From assembly GCA_035772785.1 (NCBI GenBank), contig JAOCPU010000019.1:434001-498000 (forward strand): 64,000 nucleotides of DNA, given 5' to 3'. Positions 1-11,808 of this stretch are shown piece after piece (the stretch's first letter is position 1; every line of letters starts with the position of its first letter). The DNA is from Phlebiopsis flavidoalba (lineage: Eukaryota > Basidiomycota > Agaricomycetes > Polyporales > Phanerochaetaceae). Below the pieces are notes generated by a model. The model was not told the origin of the DNA, ran no database searches, and worked only from the letters and a program-made list of their open reading frames with translations. The position numbers and the translations under genes are program-made.

Positions 1-3000
1 TCCTGGAAACGCCCAGAAAGACGCGATCGACGACCGCCAGGGCCTGTTCGCTGCAGGTGCTCGCGCTGCTGTGGCAGCTGCCGCAGGACACGAAGTTTTG
101 CAAAGGACGCGAACTATGGCAATGGCGCCATCACGCTCCTGTACAACTCGCTCCCGCACCCGCCACGCTGCGTACGTCTGCTCCGACGCGCCGGGCGGCG
201 TGCCCTGGACGCAGGCGAACGCCCGTCCCGTCCACCATCTGCGCCATCCGCTACATCTGGCAACTCCATCGTGGGTAAGGGGAGGCGCACGGCGCAGCGC
301 GCGCCGGCGGCGTTCCGATCGCGCGGCGGACGGGAGCAGCAGCAAACTATACTGTGTAGTGGGTGTGGCAGCCTGCGCTCGGGCAGAGAGCGGGCGGCCG
401 TACGCGCGCGACGTGCAGGGGACGACGCCGCAGCCAGCCAGCGGGCTGCCCGACGCGGGGGACGTCTTCGACGCGCTGCTGCGCTCTACCGGCGACGTGC
501 GTGCTCCTTCTCTCTTTGCGAAAATACCCATGCTGATAGTGGTGTAGTTTAAGCCGCATCCAGGAGGGAACAGCGGCGCGCTCACGTTCGCCTACGCCTC
601 GCTCGTGACGCACTCGCTCTTCCGGAGCAAACCCCGCGGACCCCGCGGTGAACAACACGACGTCCTACCTCGACCTCTCGCCGCTGTACGGCACGAACGC
701 GGCCGAGCAGGACCTCGTGCGCGACCGCGCGGGCGGGCGGGGCCGGCTGTGGGAGGACGCGTTTGCGGAGGATCGGGTTGGTGCTGGTCCCGCCGGCTGC
801 GAGCGCGTTGTTGGTTGTCTTCAGCCGGAACCACAATGTGCGTTCCTTCCCTCTCGCTTACTCTGCTATGCTGATGGTAGAGTAGTACATCGCGGACATG
901 CTCCTCAAAATCAACGAACGCAACCGCTGGGCCTCCCCAGACACGCTCACCGCCGCAAAACGCGCCCAACAAGACGAAGAGCTCTTCCAAACCGCGCGCC
1001 TCGTCAAGTTTGTCCTTCCCTCCCTTCCCCTTGCGCAACTAACGACAAAGCAGCTGCGGCCACTTCATGGCGATGATCTTCGGCGACTACGTCGGCGGCT
1101 TCCTCGGGCTGCCGCGCGACGGCGTCGGGTGGTGTATGAACCCGTTCGACGTGCGTCCCCTCCCTCCCGTTCCCAGCCCCATAACTGAGCGGTGTGTAGG
1201 ATATTAAAACCCCCACGGGCGAGTTCCTAGGCCGCGGCGAAGGCAACCACGTCTCCGTCGAGTTTAACCTGCTCTACCGCGTGCGTCCCCCCCTCCCCTC
1301 CCCTTCCCCCTCTCTCCTTCCTTCCTCATGCTAAAGTGAATGCTAGTGGCACGCGGTGACGGCGCAGCAGGATGTAAAGTGGACGGAGGACCTCTTTGCG
1401 CGTGTGTTTCCAGGGGGCGCGACGCGCAGAGCCTCACGCCGGCGGATTTTGGAGCTGTCCTGGGGCGCAGCTGGGCGACGCTGGTCGATCCGAATCCGCG
1501 GACGCGGACGTTTGGCGGGTAGGTGCTTTTTCTCTCTTTGCATCCTCGCTCTGTCGTTCTCTCGTGGTTCTCTCGAGTTGACGATGTGCTGACGACGCAC
1601 ACAGACTCACCCGCGGCCCCGACGGCCGCTTCGACGACGACGCGCTCGCGGACATCCTGCAGACGGCGACCGAGACGCCCGCGGGCGCGTACCGCGCGCG
1701 GGGCCACCCGGCCGTGTTTCAAGGCCGTCGAGGTGATGAGCATCGAGCAGGGGCGCCGCTGGGGCGTGTGCACGATGAACGAGTTCCGCGCGTTCCTCGG
1801 CCTCAAGAAGTTCGAGACGTTTGAGGAGTGGAATAGTTCTGTGCCCGGTGTTGCGGTTTGTCTCTCCTTTCCTTTCTTTGTGGGGTTGAGGTTGATGAGG
1901 GTGTAGGACGCGGCGCGCAGGCTGTATGGGCATATTGATAATCTGGAGCTGTATCCCGGTATTCAGGCAGAGGACTGCATGCCCCTCGGCCCCGGGTCCG
2001 GGATCTGCTGCGGGTACACCATGACGCGCGCCATCCTCGGCGACGCCGCCGTCGCCCTCGTGCGCGGCGACCGCTTCTACACCTCCGACTACACGCGTGC
2101 GTCCCCCCTATAATTGCCAGCCTGACCAACACTAACGCGCCGCGGATCCAGCGGCGAACCTCACAGCCTGGGCTTCCAAGACTGCGCGCGCCGACCCCAA
2201 CAACGGCGCGTTCGTGCGCGGCGCTGCCGCGCCTCCTCATGCGCCACCTGCCCCGGCACTACCCCGCCAAGAGCGTCTACGCGCTCTTCCCGTTCTTCAC
2301 GCCGTCCACGACGCGGGCGAATCTGGCGAGGCTCGGACAGCTGGAGGGGTACACGGATACGGAGGGGAGGCCGGTGGTGAGTCCGCGGGCGGTTGTGTGG
2401 TGGAGAAGGTGGAGGAGGTGAGGTATGTGCTCGGCAAGCCGGGGGTGTTTTTGGGGTGTCTGGCGGTGAGGACCTCGCGTGGGTCGTGGATGCGGTGGAT
2501 ACGGACGCGGCGGCGAAAGCGCTTGAGGGTGTGGCGCGGGAGTGTGTGCAGAAGCACGCGTATACTGTCGATGGGCTCCCCGGGGCGCGGCTCGACGCCG
2601 TGGGCGCGTGCAACCGCGTCGCGGCGCGTTGGGCGGCGGACTTCCTTGTACGTTCCCCTTCCTGTTCCCCTCCCTGGCTGCATGCTGATGGTGATACGGC
2701 AGTTGGGCGTCCCGCTCAAGACGAAAGACACGCCGGATGGGTTGTTTACGGAGCTCGAGGTGTACGGGATGCTCGAGACCCTGTGGGCCGTGCGCTGGGG
2801 CACCGTCCCCGCCGAGGCGCGCTGGGCGCTCGAGCAGCAAGGCAGACGAGGCCGCAGCGACGCTCCAGCGCATCGTCGAGGGCACGCTCGACGCGCTCAG
2901 CCCGAACGTGCGTTCCTTCCTCCCCATCGCGAGATAAAAAAAATCGCACTGACACGCGCATACAGCCCGTAACCGCGCTCGTGTCCTACGTCGCGTCCTA

Positions 3001-3677
3001 CATCTGGCCCGCCTCGGCCACGAAACCCGTCCACGCGCTCCTCGCGCGCCTCGCCGACCGCCGCCTCCCACTCCCCGCAAGACATCCCAGCCGCGCTCGT
3101 CGCCCCTCGCAGCGGCGACGGCCGTCCCGCTCGCCCAGCGCGCGGCGCTCGCGCTCGATTTCTACGTCGACAAGCCGCTCGTGGAGATCCCGACCGCGGG
3201 CGCGGGGTACGCGCGCGAGGCGGCGCGCCTGCGCCCACGCACGGCTGTGCTCACGCGCACCGCGCTCGCGCCCGACGCGCAGATCGGCGTGAAGCCCGGT
3301 GCGGAGCTCTCCGTGCACCTCACCGACGCCTTACTCGACGTACGTCTTTTTTTTCTCCTCTACCTCCAGTTGCGTGGCTGCCTGATGAGGATACAGCCGG
3401 GCGTGTTCCCCGACCCACAGACGGTCGACCCGCGCGCCCCGCGGCGGCCTACGCCCCGATCGTCCCCGCGACGCCCCTCGGCGGCGCGTTTGACGACGCG
3501 TTCGTCGGCGCGCTGCTTTGGCGCGGTGCTTACGCTGCGCCGGTGGCGCCGGGCGCCCGGGCGCGCTGGGGCGTTGTTCCGCGCGTTGTGAAGGGGCAGG
3601 GCGAGGAGGTGTTTTTGGATGCGGCAGGGTTTGTGGGGCAGGGCCCGGGCGCGATGGTGCTTGTGTATGATGTGTAG
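1..3677 (+). CDS. ppo: Psi-factor producing oxygenase / linoleate diol synthase (Ppo), 5'-truncated
   Basis: Fatty acid dioxygenase of the Ppo family: an animal-peroxidase-like heme domain oxidises linoleate, and a C-terminal P450-like domain isomerises the hydroperoxide to oxylipins that act in fungal development. The gene enters from the left edge. In order I see PHPGGNS and SYLDLSPLYG (about 560-700), GDYVGGFLGLP (about 1080), EFNLLYR joined across an intron (about 1281-1348) to WHAVTAQQD, which gives the YRWH motif with the catalytic Tyr and heme His, then VEVMSIEQGRRWG (about 1730). The P450-like half follows (CNRVAARWAADF, KTKDTPDGLFTELEVYGML, FVDKPLVEIP-like). The last exon ends GPGAMVLVYDV and stop at 3675-3677. 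Multiple short introns and several apparent 1-base frameshifts are present. The final ~40 residues after VFPDPQTVDPR contain no Cys-containing P450 heme loop. Family assignment is firm; activity of the P450 half is doubtful. Confidence 0.88.
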
Positions 3678-4073
3678 GTTTTGGGGGATGGGTGTATCTG
3701 GTATGAGTGGTTGTTGTAGGGCTTTTAATTGTTGTTTGTGGTAATGCTATGAGTACATGTATTGATCTACTATTCCTTTTTTCTGTCAATGAAAGTCTTG
3801 AGCACGCCTTCACCGGACCCCCTGTCAACTTCCAAGCGCGAGTTTAGGTTGATCACCTTGCGTCTGCAGCTTTATGCGCTACGTGAAAACCATCACTCTC
3901 CAAATAGGATAGTCGAGATGGTGCATTGATTAGCTTTGGGCTTTGGTCTCTTTGTGTGAACATCCTCTGACCTCTCATATCGATTGTATAGTCACTTTTG
4001 TGGTGCCGCTTAAAAGTACAAACATTTCCAAGCTAGAGCAAACAAATTGGCGAAAAATCGCATAGTAAATATT
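3678..4073. other. Intergenic, convergent 3' ends
   Basis: About 400 bases between the Ppo stop and the stop of aspartic protease A. AT-richer than its flanks. I see no gene; it should hold the two converging 3' UTRs. Confidence 0.5.
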
Positions 4074-5950
4074 TTAGTTGGTCGTAGCATCAGTGAAAGG
4101 AGTGGTAGCAAAAGCCGGCCTGTGGCGTGCCCGAATCCCACATGAAGAAGGACCGCTTCAAGCCATGTCAGCCGTTGATAAAGTCCATACCGCCTGCCAG
4201 AGGCGGTCCCAGGTCGGAGACGACGAGGTAGATGGAGCCCGGCTGTCCGCCGATTGCAGTATTGAGCTGTGATGCGTGTTAGTACTCTGTAGCGCGAATG
4301 AGGCTTCGCAAGATGTCACTCAGGACTCACTGCACGCGGCCAGATTTGGGCGTTCGGCGATGAACTCGAACGCAGTCTAGACGAGATTTGAGTAATCAAA
4401 TAGCTGGGAGCGTGATTGAGGATTCCTCACCCCTCCGATATTGAAGAACAAGCTTTGGAGATTGGCAAACTGGTGCGGGCGTGATTTTGAAGCAGGCCCG
4501 TGGCCGTCGTCCATCCCTCCGCCGCCCGTCAACTGCTGGTAGGTCGCAAAGGCGTCTGGCGAGCCGTCATGAGCGACTGGACCTCAGTCTGCACAAAAGG
4601 GCGCACCGGAGGCAATGAGGGTGAGCGTGGTACCTGTGTCCACGATACCAGCAGTGGAATCCAAAATGGTGTTTGGGCCGCGGAACCGAAGGTAATGCGT
4701 CTGGTCGATGCCGACGAACTCGTTCGATGGTGCGGCCCCACCCCTCTTCTTGGTTTCAGTAATACGGGGTCTGTGGAGCTGAATGTGAGAACTGATCCCT
4801 CCTCCAATAATGCTCCCCCCATGCCCCACCCCTGCCCCTCTCTCCCTGATGTGTGCTTACACTTTCACCAGAGCACCAGGTGAATTTGGTAGTATTCAAC
4901 GCCACTCCCCCCGAAATGTGAGTTGGCCGTTGGGGTCGGAGAGATTGGTACCGGTAATGGGAGCGAACGAGATCCCGATTTCCTTTATAGCAATCGAGCC
5001 TTTGAAAATGCGTTATCTGGTGACGGTGGGTACGGTTCCACCCCCGGTTGTGGTGCCTTTCGGAATATTAACTGATTGAATGTATGGTGTACACCGCAAA
5101 AAATCCATACCTTCAGTGAGGTCTGTCGGTCCAATCCTAAAAAATCCATGATTCATCTCAATTTAGATCAAGGTCAAAATGAAACGCTTACCCGATGATG
5201 CCGTCTACACCCTCGAAGCCATCAGACAAGAGGCAGCCCCAAGGGACTGGTTGGGAATGACGAGGTCTCCGACTTGGACTGTATCTATGACCTCTCTCCC
5301 TGTGTTCACACGTGTTAACGCAGGTGGAAGTGATAAGGACAAATACTTGCCGTGATAACGAATCCAGAGCCAAATGTGATTTGCTGATGCATGATGAGTA
5401 AATCTGAAGTCAAAACTGAGTGCAACACGACAAACCAGAAGCTCCCCGGTCTCCCTAGTGGTCGTAGTGTCTTCAAGCGGATTACCCAAGGTATTGGTCC
5501 CGGCAAAGGTGTTGGAGCTTCCCGAGTCCACAATGAGGTTAACTTCATGGCAGAGTTAGCACATAAAATCTAAACAGGATGAGAAAAAAAAATCTCACAA
5601 GGATGCGGAGGGTTACCAATGAGAACCTCATCGTGAAATCAAATATGAGGAGGATTTGTGCAAGAGGCATACAGAAAGACACTTACCTCGGCGGTATATG
5701 ACACCGCTCCGTTGACGACATTCACAGGGAACGATGTTGCACTTGCGCTTGCTGCTGCAGTATCGGGTTTGACCTTGGTGCCAGACTTGAACTGCTGTAC
5801 TCTGGCTAGGTCCAACTCCCGCAGAGTCTTGGTCCCAGTGAGATTGAAGCGCCGCGCAAGGGGGATTGTCACGGGACTCTGGCGCACGACCAGCGGGTTT
5901 GCTGCCGCGACAAGTGCTAGAGTGACTATGACGGCAAGGCTAGTAAGCAT
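4074..5950 (-). CDS. Secreted A1-family aspartic protease A, polyporopepsin-like
   Basis: Pepsin-type endopeptidase, predicted secreted. The start at 5950 gives a signal peptide (MLTSLAVIVTLALVAAANPL) and a propeptide containing the PLARR stretch. Both catalytic aspartates are visible: DSGSSNTFAGTN (about 5500-5530; the usual form is DTGSSN) and AGIVDTGTTLTLIASG (about 4610-4650). Between them lie FGSGFV, VGDLVIPNQSLGAAS and FEGVDGIIG, as in polyporopepsin. The C-terminus reads GMDFING, then FATTPFTDATTN and stop at 4074-4076. Several introns; some frame breaks, for example around 4500-4650 and near 4180. A TATA box lies 63 bases upstream of the ATG. Protease B (17053-18820) is a paralog. Identification is strong; exon borders are approximate. 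Confidence 0.9.
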
Positions 5951-6005
5951 GTTGACTTTGGGAGGAGCTGGCTCGAGCCGAGGATAGAGAGCTCTGCTAC
6001 TTTGG

Positions 6006-6013
6006 CTTTTATA
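6006..6013 (-). promoter_or_regulatory. TATA box of aspartic protease A
   Basis: TATAAAAG read on the minus strand, 63 bases upstream of the ATG at 5950. The same 61-71 base spacing is found at four other genes in this window. Confidence 0.7.
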
Positions 6014-6029
6014 GGTCACCTACTGCACC

Positions 6030-7268
6030 TACTGCACAAGTTTGGCAAGTGTTAATTAAAGCACACCGTAGCGTTCTCACCTGCACTATACGACGCAACT
6101 TCATGGCTGCGCAAGGCATGATATCATGCCGCACCATTTGCTTGTAATGGGCAGAGTTGTACTGGAGCCAGTGAAATCAGACATGGTCGAAGAGACGAAA
6201 GAGTGGAGCATCACACCTGAAACTACGTCCGTCACCTTCTCCGTCGGCCCAAACCCATGGTTGCAGATACGAGGGATTTTCCACAGTAGCAATGCTTGCA
6301 GTATCCTCGAAGTGCCGAGAGGGCTCCACTCCAAGCACTTGCATTGAACAGGTACCGGTCCCATGAACAATGGTCCCTGTCGCTCCAATGACTCGACAGC
6401 GGTGCCGGCCTGCAGTATTTCTTCTCGCCACCGGAACGGAGACTCAAGCAAGACTAAACGGCATTTGTGAATAGGCGCAAGATACCACAACTCGAATCGT
6501 ACCGCATTGCACGTAACAGAACCACAGAAAGCATCTCCTATTCGCGTCTACGGCGATGAAACGGAACATCTTGACCTCGGGGGTGTGCGAAGCGGGATGG
6601 TCTGCGACACTTCGTTCTCTTGGGAACACGGCACTTTCTTTTCTCATGGAAACCTTGTGAGCAATCAACTTGACGCTGTCGAGGAGGACGTGTACAAATG
6701 TCGTACAATCATATCTCCCACGGCAAGTAAGAACGAACGCGATGAACAATCGTCAACGTCAGGTAGGCTCCGGTTACTTTGCGGGCCTTTGCGTAGACTC
6801 AGGCTTAAATTGGCATGATCAACTCACCATTATCGTAGAAGGCTGCTAAAGTCGGTAAAGAATGTCCCGTTGAGTGCTCTGCTATCAGAGTTCTAAGGCA
6901 CATGAACATACCACATCCCGTAATATCGCCTACCGACGATCCCGCTCTTCGTGACGTAGCTTGATCATATTGGCACTGTACCCGGACATGAAGCTTCGAC
7001 GTCGTTTGGGTGGGAACTACGTGAAATAGAACACGGGATACTGAGCGGGTGTGAAGATCAGGCGGAAAGACAGAGTCCGTCATGCCGAGGGTCAAAGACG
7101 TGAGTGAAGCGAAAGCCATTACATTGGAGTTACAGTGTATGAAGATGTAGGGTAATCTTCTAGATTCTAAAGCGACGTCGTGGTGCGGTAGCGGTGCGTG
7201 GGATTTGAGGCATGTCGGGGCGTAAGATTCGTAATGGCGTGATCGGATAGAGGTGAGCCGTGAAGGGA
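6030..7268. other. Unassigned stretch downstream of the phosphotransferase gene
   Basis: About 1.2 kb. Open frames of 70-170 codons occur on the minus strand (about 6101-6490, 6444-6749, 6805-7320), but no domain, signal peptide or family motif can be recognised and the frames overlap. It could hold a small multi-exon gene or only UTR sequence. Confidence 0.3.
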
Positions 7269-9078
7269 CTATTGCTTCTTCCCGACCATAATTTTGTCGA
7301 CGGATCCAGCTCGTCTCCACTGGCCGCTGAGGTCTTTCTTGCGTACAGTGAAACAGGCGATACCGAGGTAGTTCGTGATATCGCTGATGACCAGGGTGCA
7401 GAAGCGAGCATAAAGAGAGGAACGAAATGCCGAGGGTGACGAGAACAACGACGCCAATGTTATGCTGGTTGTGCTGGATCAGTGGTGGCCTAGGCTCGCA
7501 CAGTTAGCAAGACGGCCGAACAATGAACACAAAACGCTAACCGGTTGAGAAGGAGAGGCAAATTTGCGTCAAGTGCTCTAGGATACTCCAGACCCACAAG
7601 GCGTCTCCCCATGGGAAGGGCTGTTTTGTACACATGTTGCGAGTATCATTCGCCCCACTTGTGATGGCAAATTGAAGACCCCAGGCACACAAGAAGGGCA
7701 CGAAGAGAGATGAGTTGATGAATCGAGGACTCGTTTGAATGAGGGCGACATTAACCAGAATATCTGAATGGCTGCGGAAGCGGGGAAGGGAAGCAAATGC
7801 AGGATGGTGGGGGGCGGAATGGGCTCTGGCGGTTTGCGATCTGGCTTTGAAGACGTTGATTGTAGCTATAGCTGGGTTAGCGGAATTGAAGCAAGCGCAA
7901 CAATATTTATTACATACCTGTTGATAATGTTGAAGGCAAGTCCAACAGCTCCGAACGCCATAAAGACTTCGTTTCAGCCCCTTGTTTGGGACGTACTTGA
8001 CAATCTGTGGTGTATTTTCTAGTCCTAGGAACGTCAATACTGGGGTGTCCCAAAAGGCGGTGCCTGGAGTTGTCTAAGTAACATGCTCTACACATCGACG
8101 CATAAACTGACCGTAGAGTCCACTGATGACGTATATGCCGACAATCATCAATATACCTTCAAACAGGACCGGAAAAGACGCCAAGGAAAAGTTGGCCTAA
8201 AGAGATATCAGCACTACGATAGGGATTGGGTTATGAGACGTCTCACCTGTGTAGTGACTCTTCCCAAGTAGTCAAATAGAAGTTCGCCAGCGTCGCGATT
8301 TGCGATGACACAGTCCACCCACGAACGTCCCAGATTCAATGCTCTGCAGCAAAGAATGACTTCCAGCTAGAGACCAATGAACGAATGAAGCAGTTTTGGG
8401 TCAAAGAAATCGTACAGTAGTGTTGAGCGCGTCACATCCTGAGCGATACATTAGTATAAACTCGAAAGTTAGATGTTCTAGCGCGCACCCATGTATCGAA
8501 TAGCTCGCCGAGAGGTCCCGCCATGCCTGTTCTTCTCGCTTGCTTTCTTGAGAGAGTATTGGTTATCTTGAATCCATACTATTTTCCATGCACGTACCCG
8601 TCTATCGCTGTCAAAAACTTTGGTAGATGAAGAGGACCGGCGGCTGCCCAACTAGGATCCACGTCAATGGTGACTGTAAACGATACAGGACGCGACGTAC
8701 GTGAAGTATATCCACTGGGGTGGCCCTTCTGAGCACCATCCTTCTCTGTAAGATACGTGGGGTCATAGTAGAGCAAGGTGGCGAAATTCAAGATGACCAT
8801 GATCAATCCTGACATCGTGATCTGCAGCACTGTAATGAAGCAGAGGACTGACAGAGGCAGGTAAGCAGTACTCACGACGTTGGGCGCAATCCATGTTGGC
8901 CAAAGTGTTACGAGCCATGTCCAGTACGGATTCAATACGTGTCTTGACAGCAAAGACCTTCGTGTTTTGTCAGTACGAAATCGAATGAAAGTCGAAATCG
9001 CAGTGTACTTGCTTGGTCGACGCCCTTGTATTGATATTTCGGAGATTTTCGAGAGCGTGTGCTGGTATATAGCCCCAT
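7269..9078 (-). CDS. EPT1/CPT1: sn-1,2-diacylglycerol choline-/ethanolaminephosphotransferase
   Basis: Integral ER membrane enzyme of the Kennedy pathway that moves phosphocholine or phosphoethanolamine from the CDP-alcohol to diacylglycerol. The N-terminus (MGLYTSTRSRKSP, KYQYKGVDQ) and LSRHVLNPYWTWLVTLWP match the family. The CDP-alcohol transferase signature is built across an intron: AIDG before it, KQARRTGMAGPLGELFD after it (about 8500-8600), then CDALNTT after the next intron. Downstream hydrophobic exons (WVDC..IANRDAGELLFDYLG, PQIVKYVPNKGL, FLCAWGLQFA, ARFCTLVISDITNYLGIACF) are the later membrane helices. Stop at 7269-7271. Frame breaks include an extra A next to the FDHGCD-like motif. 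A TATA box lies 62 bases upstream of the ATG. Substrate preference (choline or ethanolamine) cannot be read from the sequence. Confidence 0.88.
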
Positions 9079-9133
9079 AGTGTCGTTAGGAGCGGGTACG
9101 AGGGACGAAGCCAGCCGGTCGAGAGTTAATCGC

Positions 9134-9141
9134 ATTTATAA
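9134..9141 (-). promoter_or_regulatory. TATA box of the phosphotransferase gene
   Basis: TTATAAAT on the minus strand; its TATA begins 62 bases upstream of the ATG at 9078. Confidence 0.6.
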
Positions 9142-10068
9142 CGCGTGGAAGTGCTCTACCAGGCTCTACCAAAGCACCAAAGTCCAGGACTGTCCAGCGA
9201 AATCGTGACTACTTAGGCGCCAATCAATTGCGTGGCGTCAATCACTCTCACGTGGATTGGACGAACGGGCTGAGGGTTTCTTTTGCTTCTCTCGTCAACC
9301 TCTCATGACTACTTATGTTCCCAGACTTCATGGATAAGTTCCTACGAAAAACAAGAAAATACGATAAAGATCGAATCCTTTACCTGGCACAGGATGTTTT
9401 CTTTTCTGAACGCTAGACGCAAATGCCCGGCTCCAAGGTAGTCTCTCTAGGTAGACCCATTTGAATTTGTTACAGTCAATCAGTCTCAAGGCCAAAGTTT
9501 ACTGCATGCTTTGATAATGGTTGCTGCTTGTGCCTCCTCCAACTGATTATGATTCAAGCTCTGACACTCTCGCTGTGCCTTTCGCTGTCTTCCGCTGACT
9601 TTTTTCAGTGGCGATCAGATATTCGTGGGTATGTTCTGCCGTAATAGTCTGGCTTGGAGGTCACGGTTTAATGCTTTCGAATACAAGAAAATTTGACGCT
9701 TCCGTAGCGCCCTTCACTGCCCATACTATACACCAGTCGACCAATAGCAGCTATGGGCTCTTGGGGCGTGTGTAAACAGATCATGACCTTGGCGGCTACT
9801 GGTAGTAGACGCGCCGAGCAGGTCCTCCGCCACCGCTGACTTAGTACGAGACAGAATCAGTTGTGAAGTGATACCATCGGGATCTAACTCGGTGAACTTC
9901 TCACTTGAGTCTAGATGGCTCCATAGAACTGTTCGTATCTTGTCATATTGTCACCTCTGCATCTCGCTAACTGCTAGTTGCGTTGTTCCGTTTAAACTTT
10001 ATCGGACATTGGGATATACTTAAGCCTACGGTCTTTTAGTGAATACCTCCTTACCATACTTCGCAGTC
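9142..10068. other. Divergent intergenic region
   Basis: About 930 bases between the divergently transcribed phosphotransferase and DUF6533 A genes. No coding signal is seen. It must hold both promoters. A TTTAAA sits near 9991 but is a weak TATA candidate. Confidence 0.4.
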
Positions 10069-11758
10069 ATGAGTGCCCCTCCCCAGTTATCAATATCATA
10101 TATTAATGCTTGTGAGTCTCCACTACTCTGCGCGCAAGTAGGGTCATCTGATAATAAACTTTATTCTTTGTACATAGTAAAAATATCGGAAAGAGATCCA
10201 GAGCCGCTGCATTAGGACTATTATTCTATGATCACAGTCTGTGTATTTTTACTCCAAGTCGAGAGAGGGCACTTGAATTGGCTCATCTCTGAACATTTCT
10301 AGTCATTAACTTAGATCGAGAGGTACTATATAATGTCGTTCATGAGCCCGCACACTCGACTCATCGAAATCAGATTTATCTCGTATGGATGAGAGACAAA
10401 AGACGGCCGGCGTTTCTGGCTGTACATGTTTGTGAGTCGTATATGATGTTGAGCTATACACGCTGGTATGACATCATTGTCATAGAATCGATTCTTTGTT
10501 CTAGGATATTATATATTTGATACCAGTAAGTCAGCATGGCTCATAATTTATCCACTCGTTAGCTAAATTCACGACATAGTACCAATAACCCCCGCCGGTG
10601 CTACACCCTCTAAGGTGAGCAATTTGCTGCTGTCAACATCTTGACAAAAACACTGAATATTTCGCAGATGTTCGTGCTAAAATAATGAGGATTGGGCGAT
10701 TGCAGACGGCTGACAACTGTCCTAGATGCGCAATTTATCTAATGTGTGACGGCATTGTGTACGTGCTCTAATCACTTCTCCCGGAATCCAAGCATTAATT
10801 TTATATTCCAGAACAACTCTCTCAACATTAATAGTCCAAAGTGAGCAGCCACGTGAGAGTCACGCTCTATGCTAACTTCACTACGTGAAACGATAGTCGT
10901 CCTACAATTACGGGTAAGCTGCTATATTTGGTTTCTAGGTTCGTCATTGAACACATACACTAGATCTATGCTCTCTATGAACGTAGCCGTAACGTTATGA
11001 TCTTTTTATTAGTTCTTTGTTCCCTAGAGATCATAGTCATGGCAGTTCTGTAGGAGTTACAATGGGCCACTTGGAAGGCAAGTAGTCCTGCATTGACCGG
11101 ACCATTGGACTAACACACCAGTGACGCAGAGCTTCCAATATTATCGGCTGCTACTGGGTGTGCATACCAGGGGCTCTTGAAGCTTTCAACGCTCATATGG
11201 ATACCTGGCCTCATTTTTGAGCCCGTCCTATTCTTCCTGGTGGCTTACAAGGCATGGAGCCCAGCGAGAAGCTACCCTAAGATACCCCTAGTCCAAAGAA
11301 TTGCTCGAGACAGGTAAGTTTCGATTTGAAATGATGTACTATGGCTGTCCTCATAGTTATGAATAGCCTCCTCTACTTCGTGGCGTAAGTGGAAACCTAA
11401 CAGTGGCTTGAAGGCATCTGAAAACCTTTTCAAGGGTTTTTGTCGAGTTAACTAGTCAGCACAATCATTTGGATGCGTTACCCAAAGTACATCAACATCA
11501 TGAACCCGTGAGTAGCATCGACTTCTCCGACCTTGAAATGATGATCGTGTCACTCAAACTCGACACCGCAGTTGGTCGGCTGTGTTACCTTCAATACTGG
11601 GAAGCCGTCTCATGCTTAATATGCGGGAAGCGCGTTCTCCCGACACGGCGGCCCTGATCGTATATTATGGAAACCTTCACGACACTTCTGCACATATTAG
11701 CCACCGCGCTGGTTCGCGTTCCGTTTGGGAAGACGAATTGGACACTGTGGCGGAATGA
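10069..11758 (+). CDS. DUF6533-family integral membrane protein A
   Basis: Basidiomycete-specific family of multi-helix membrane proteins of unknown function. The gene is cut into many short exons, so no single frame is long. Exon 1 at 10069-10111 encodes MSAPPQLSISYINA; exon 2 (from about 10178) encodes KRSRAAALGLLFYDHS, the DUF6533 hallmark; a later exon (about 10377-10435) encodes IYLVWMRDKRRPAF. Further on come WIPGLIFEPVLFF, LVAYKAW and IPLVQRIARDR (about 11195-11315). The last exon has LGSRLMLNMRE (about 11599) and stops at 11756-11758. The same blocks in the same order occur in the paralog at 15155-16895. Small homopolymer frame breaks occur, for example in the A-run at 10180. The stop is 50 bases from the stop of the converging carboxylesterase. 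Confidence 0.8.
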
Positions 11759-11808
11759 GATTATTTTACGTGTGCATTTGACAAGGGTGGTCAAGTTACA
11801 GCCTTTGC

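Noticed and set aside
2277..3080. 267-codon minus-strand open frame over the Ppo gene
   Set aside because: It is antisense to recognisable Ppo exons and consists of Arg/Pro/Ala-rich low-complexity sequence, as expected from GC-rich codon use.
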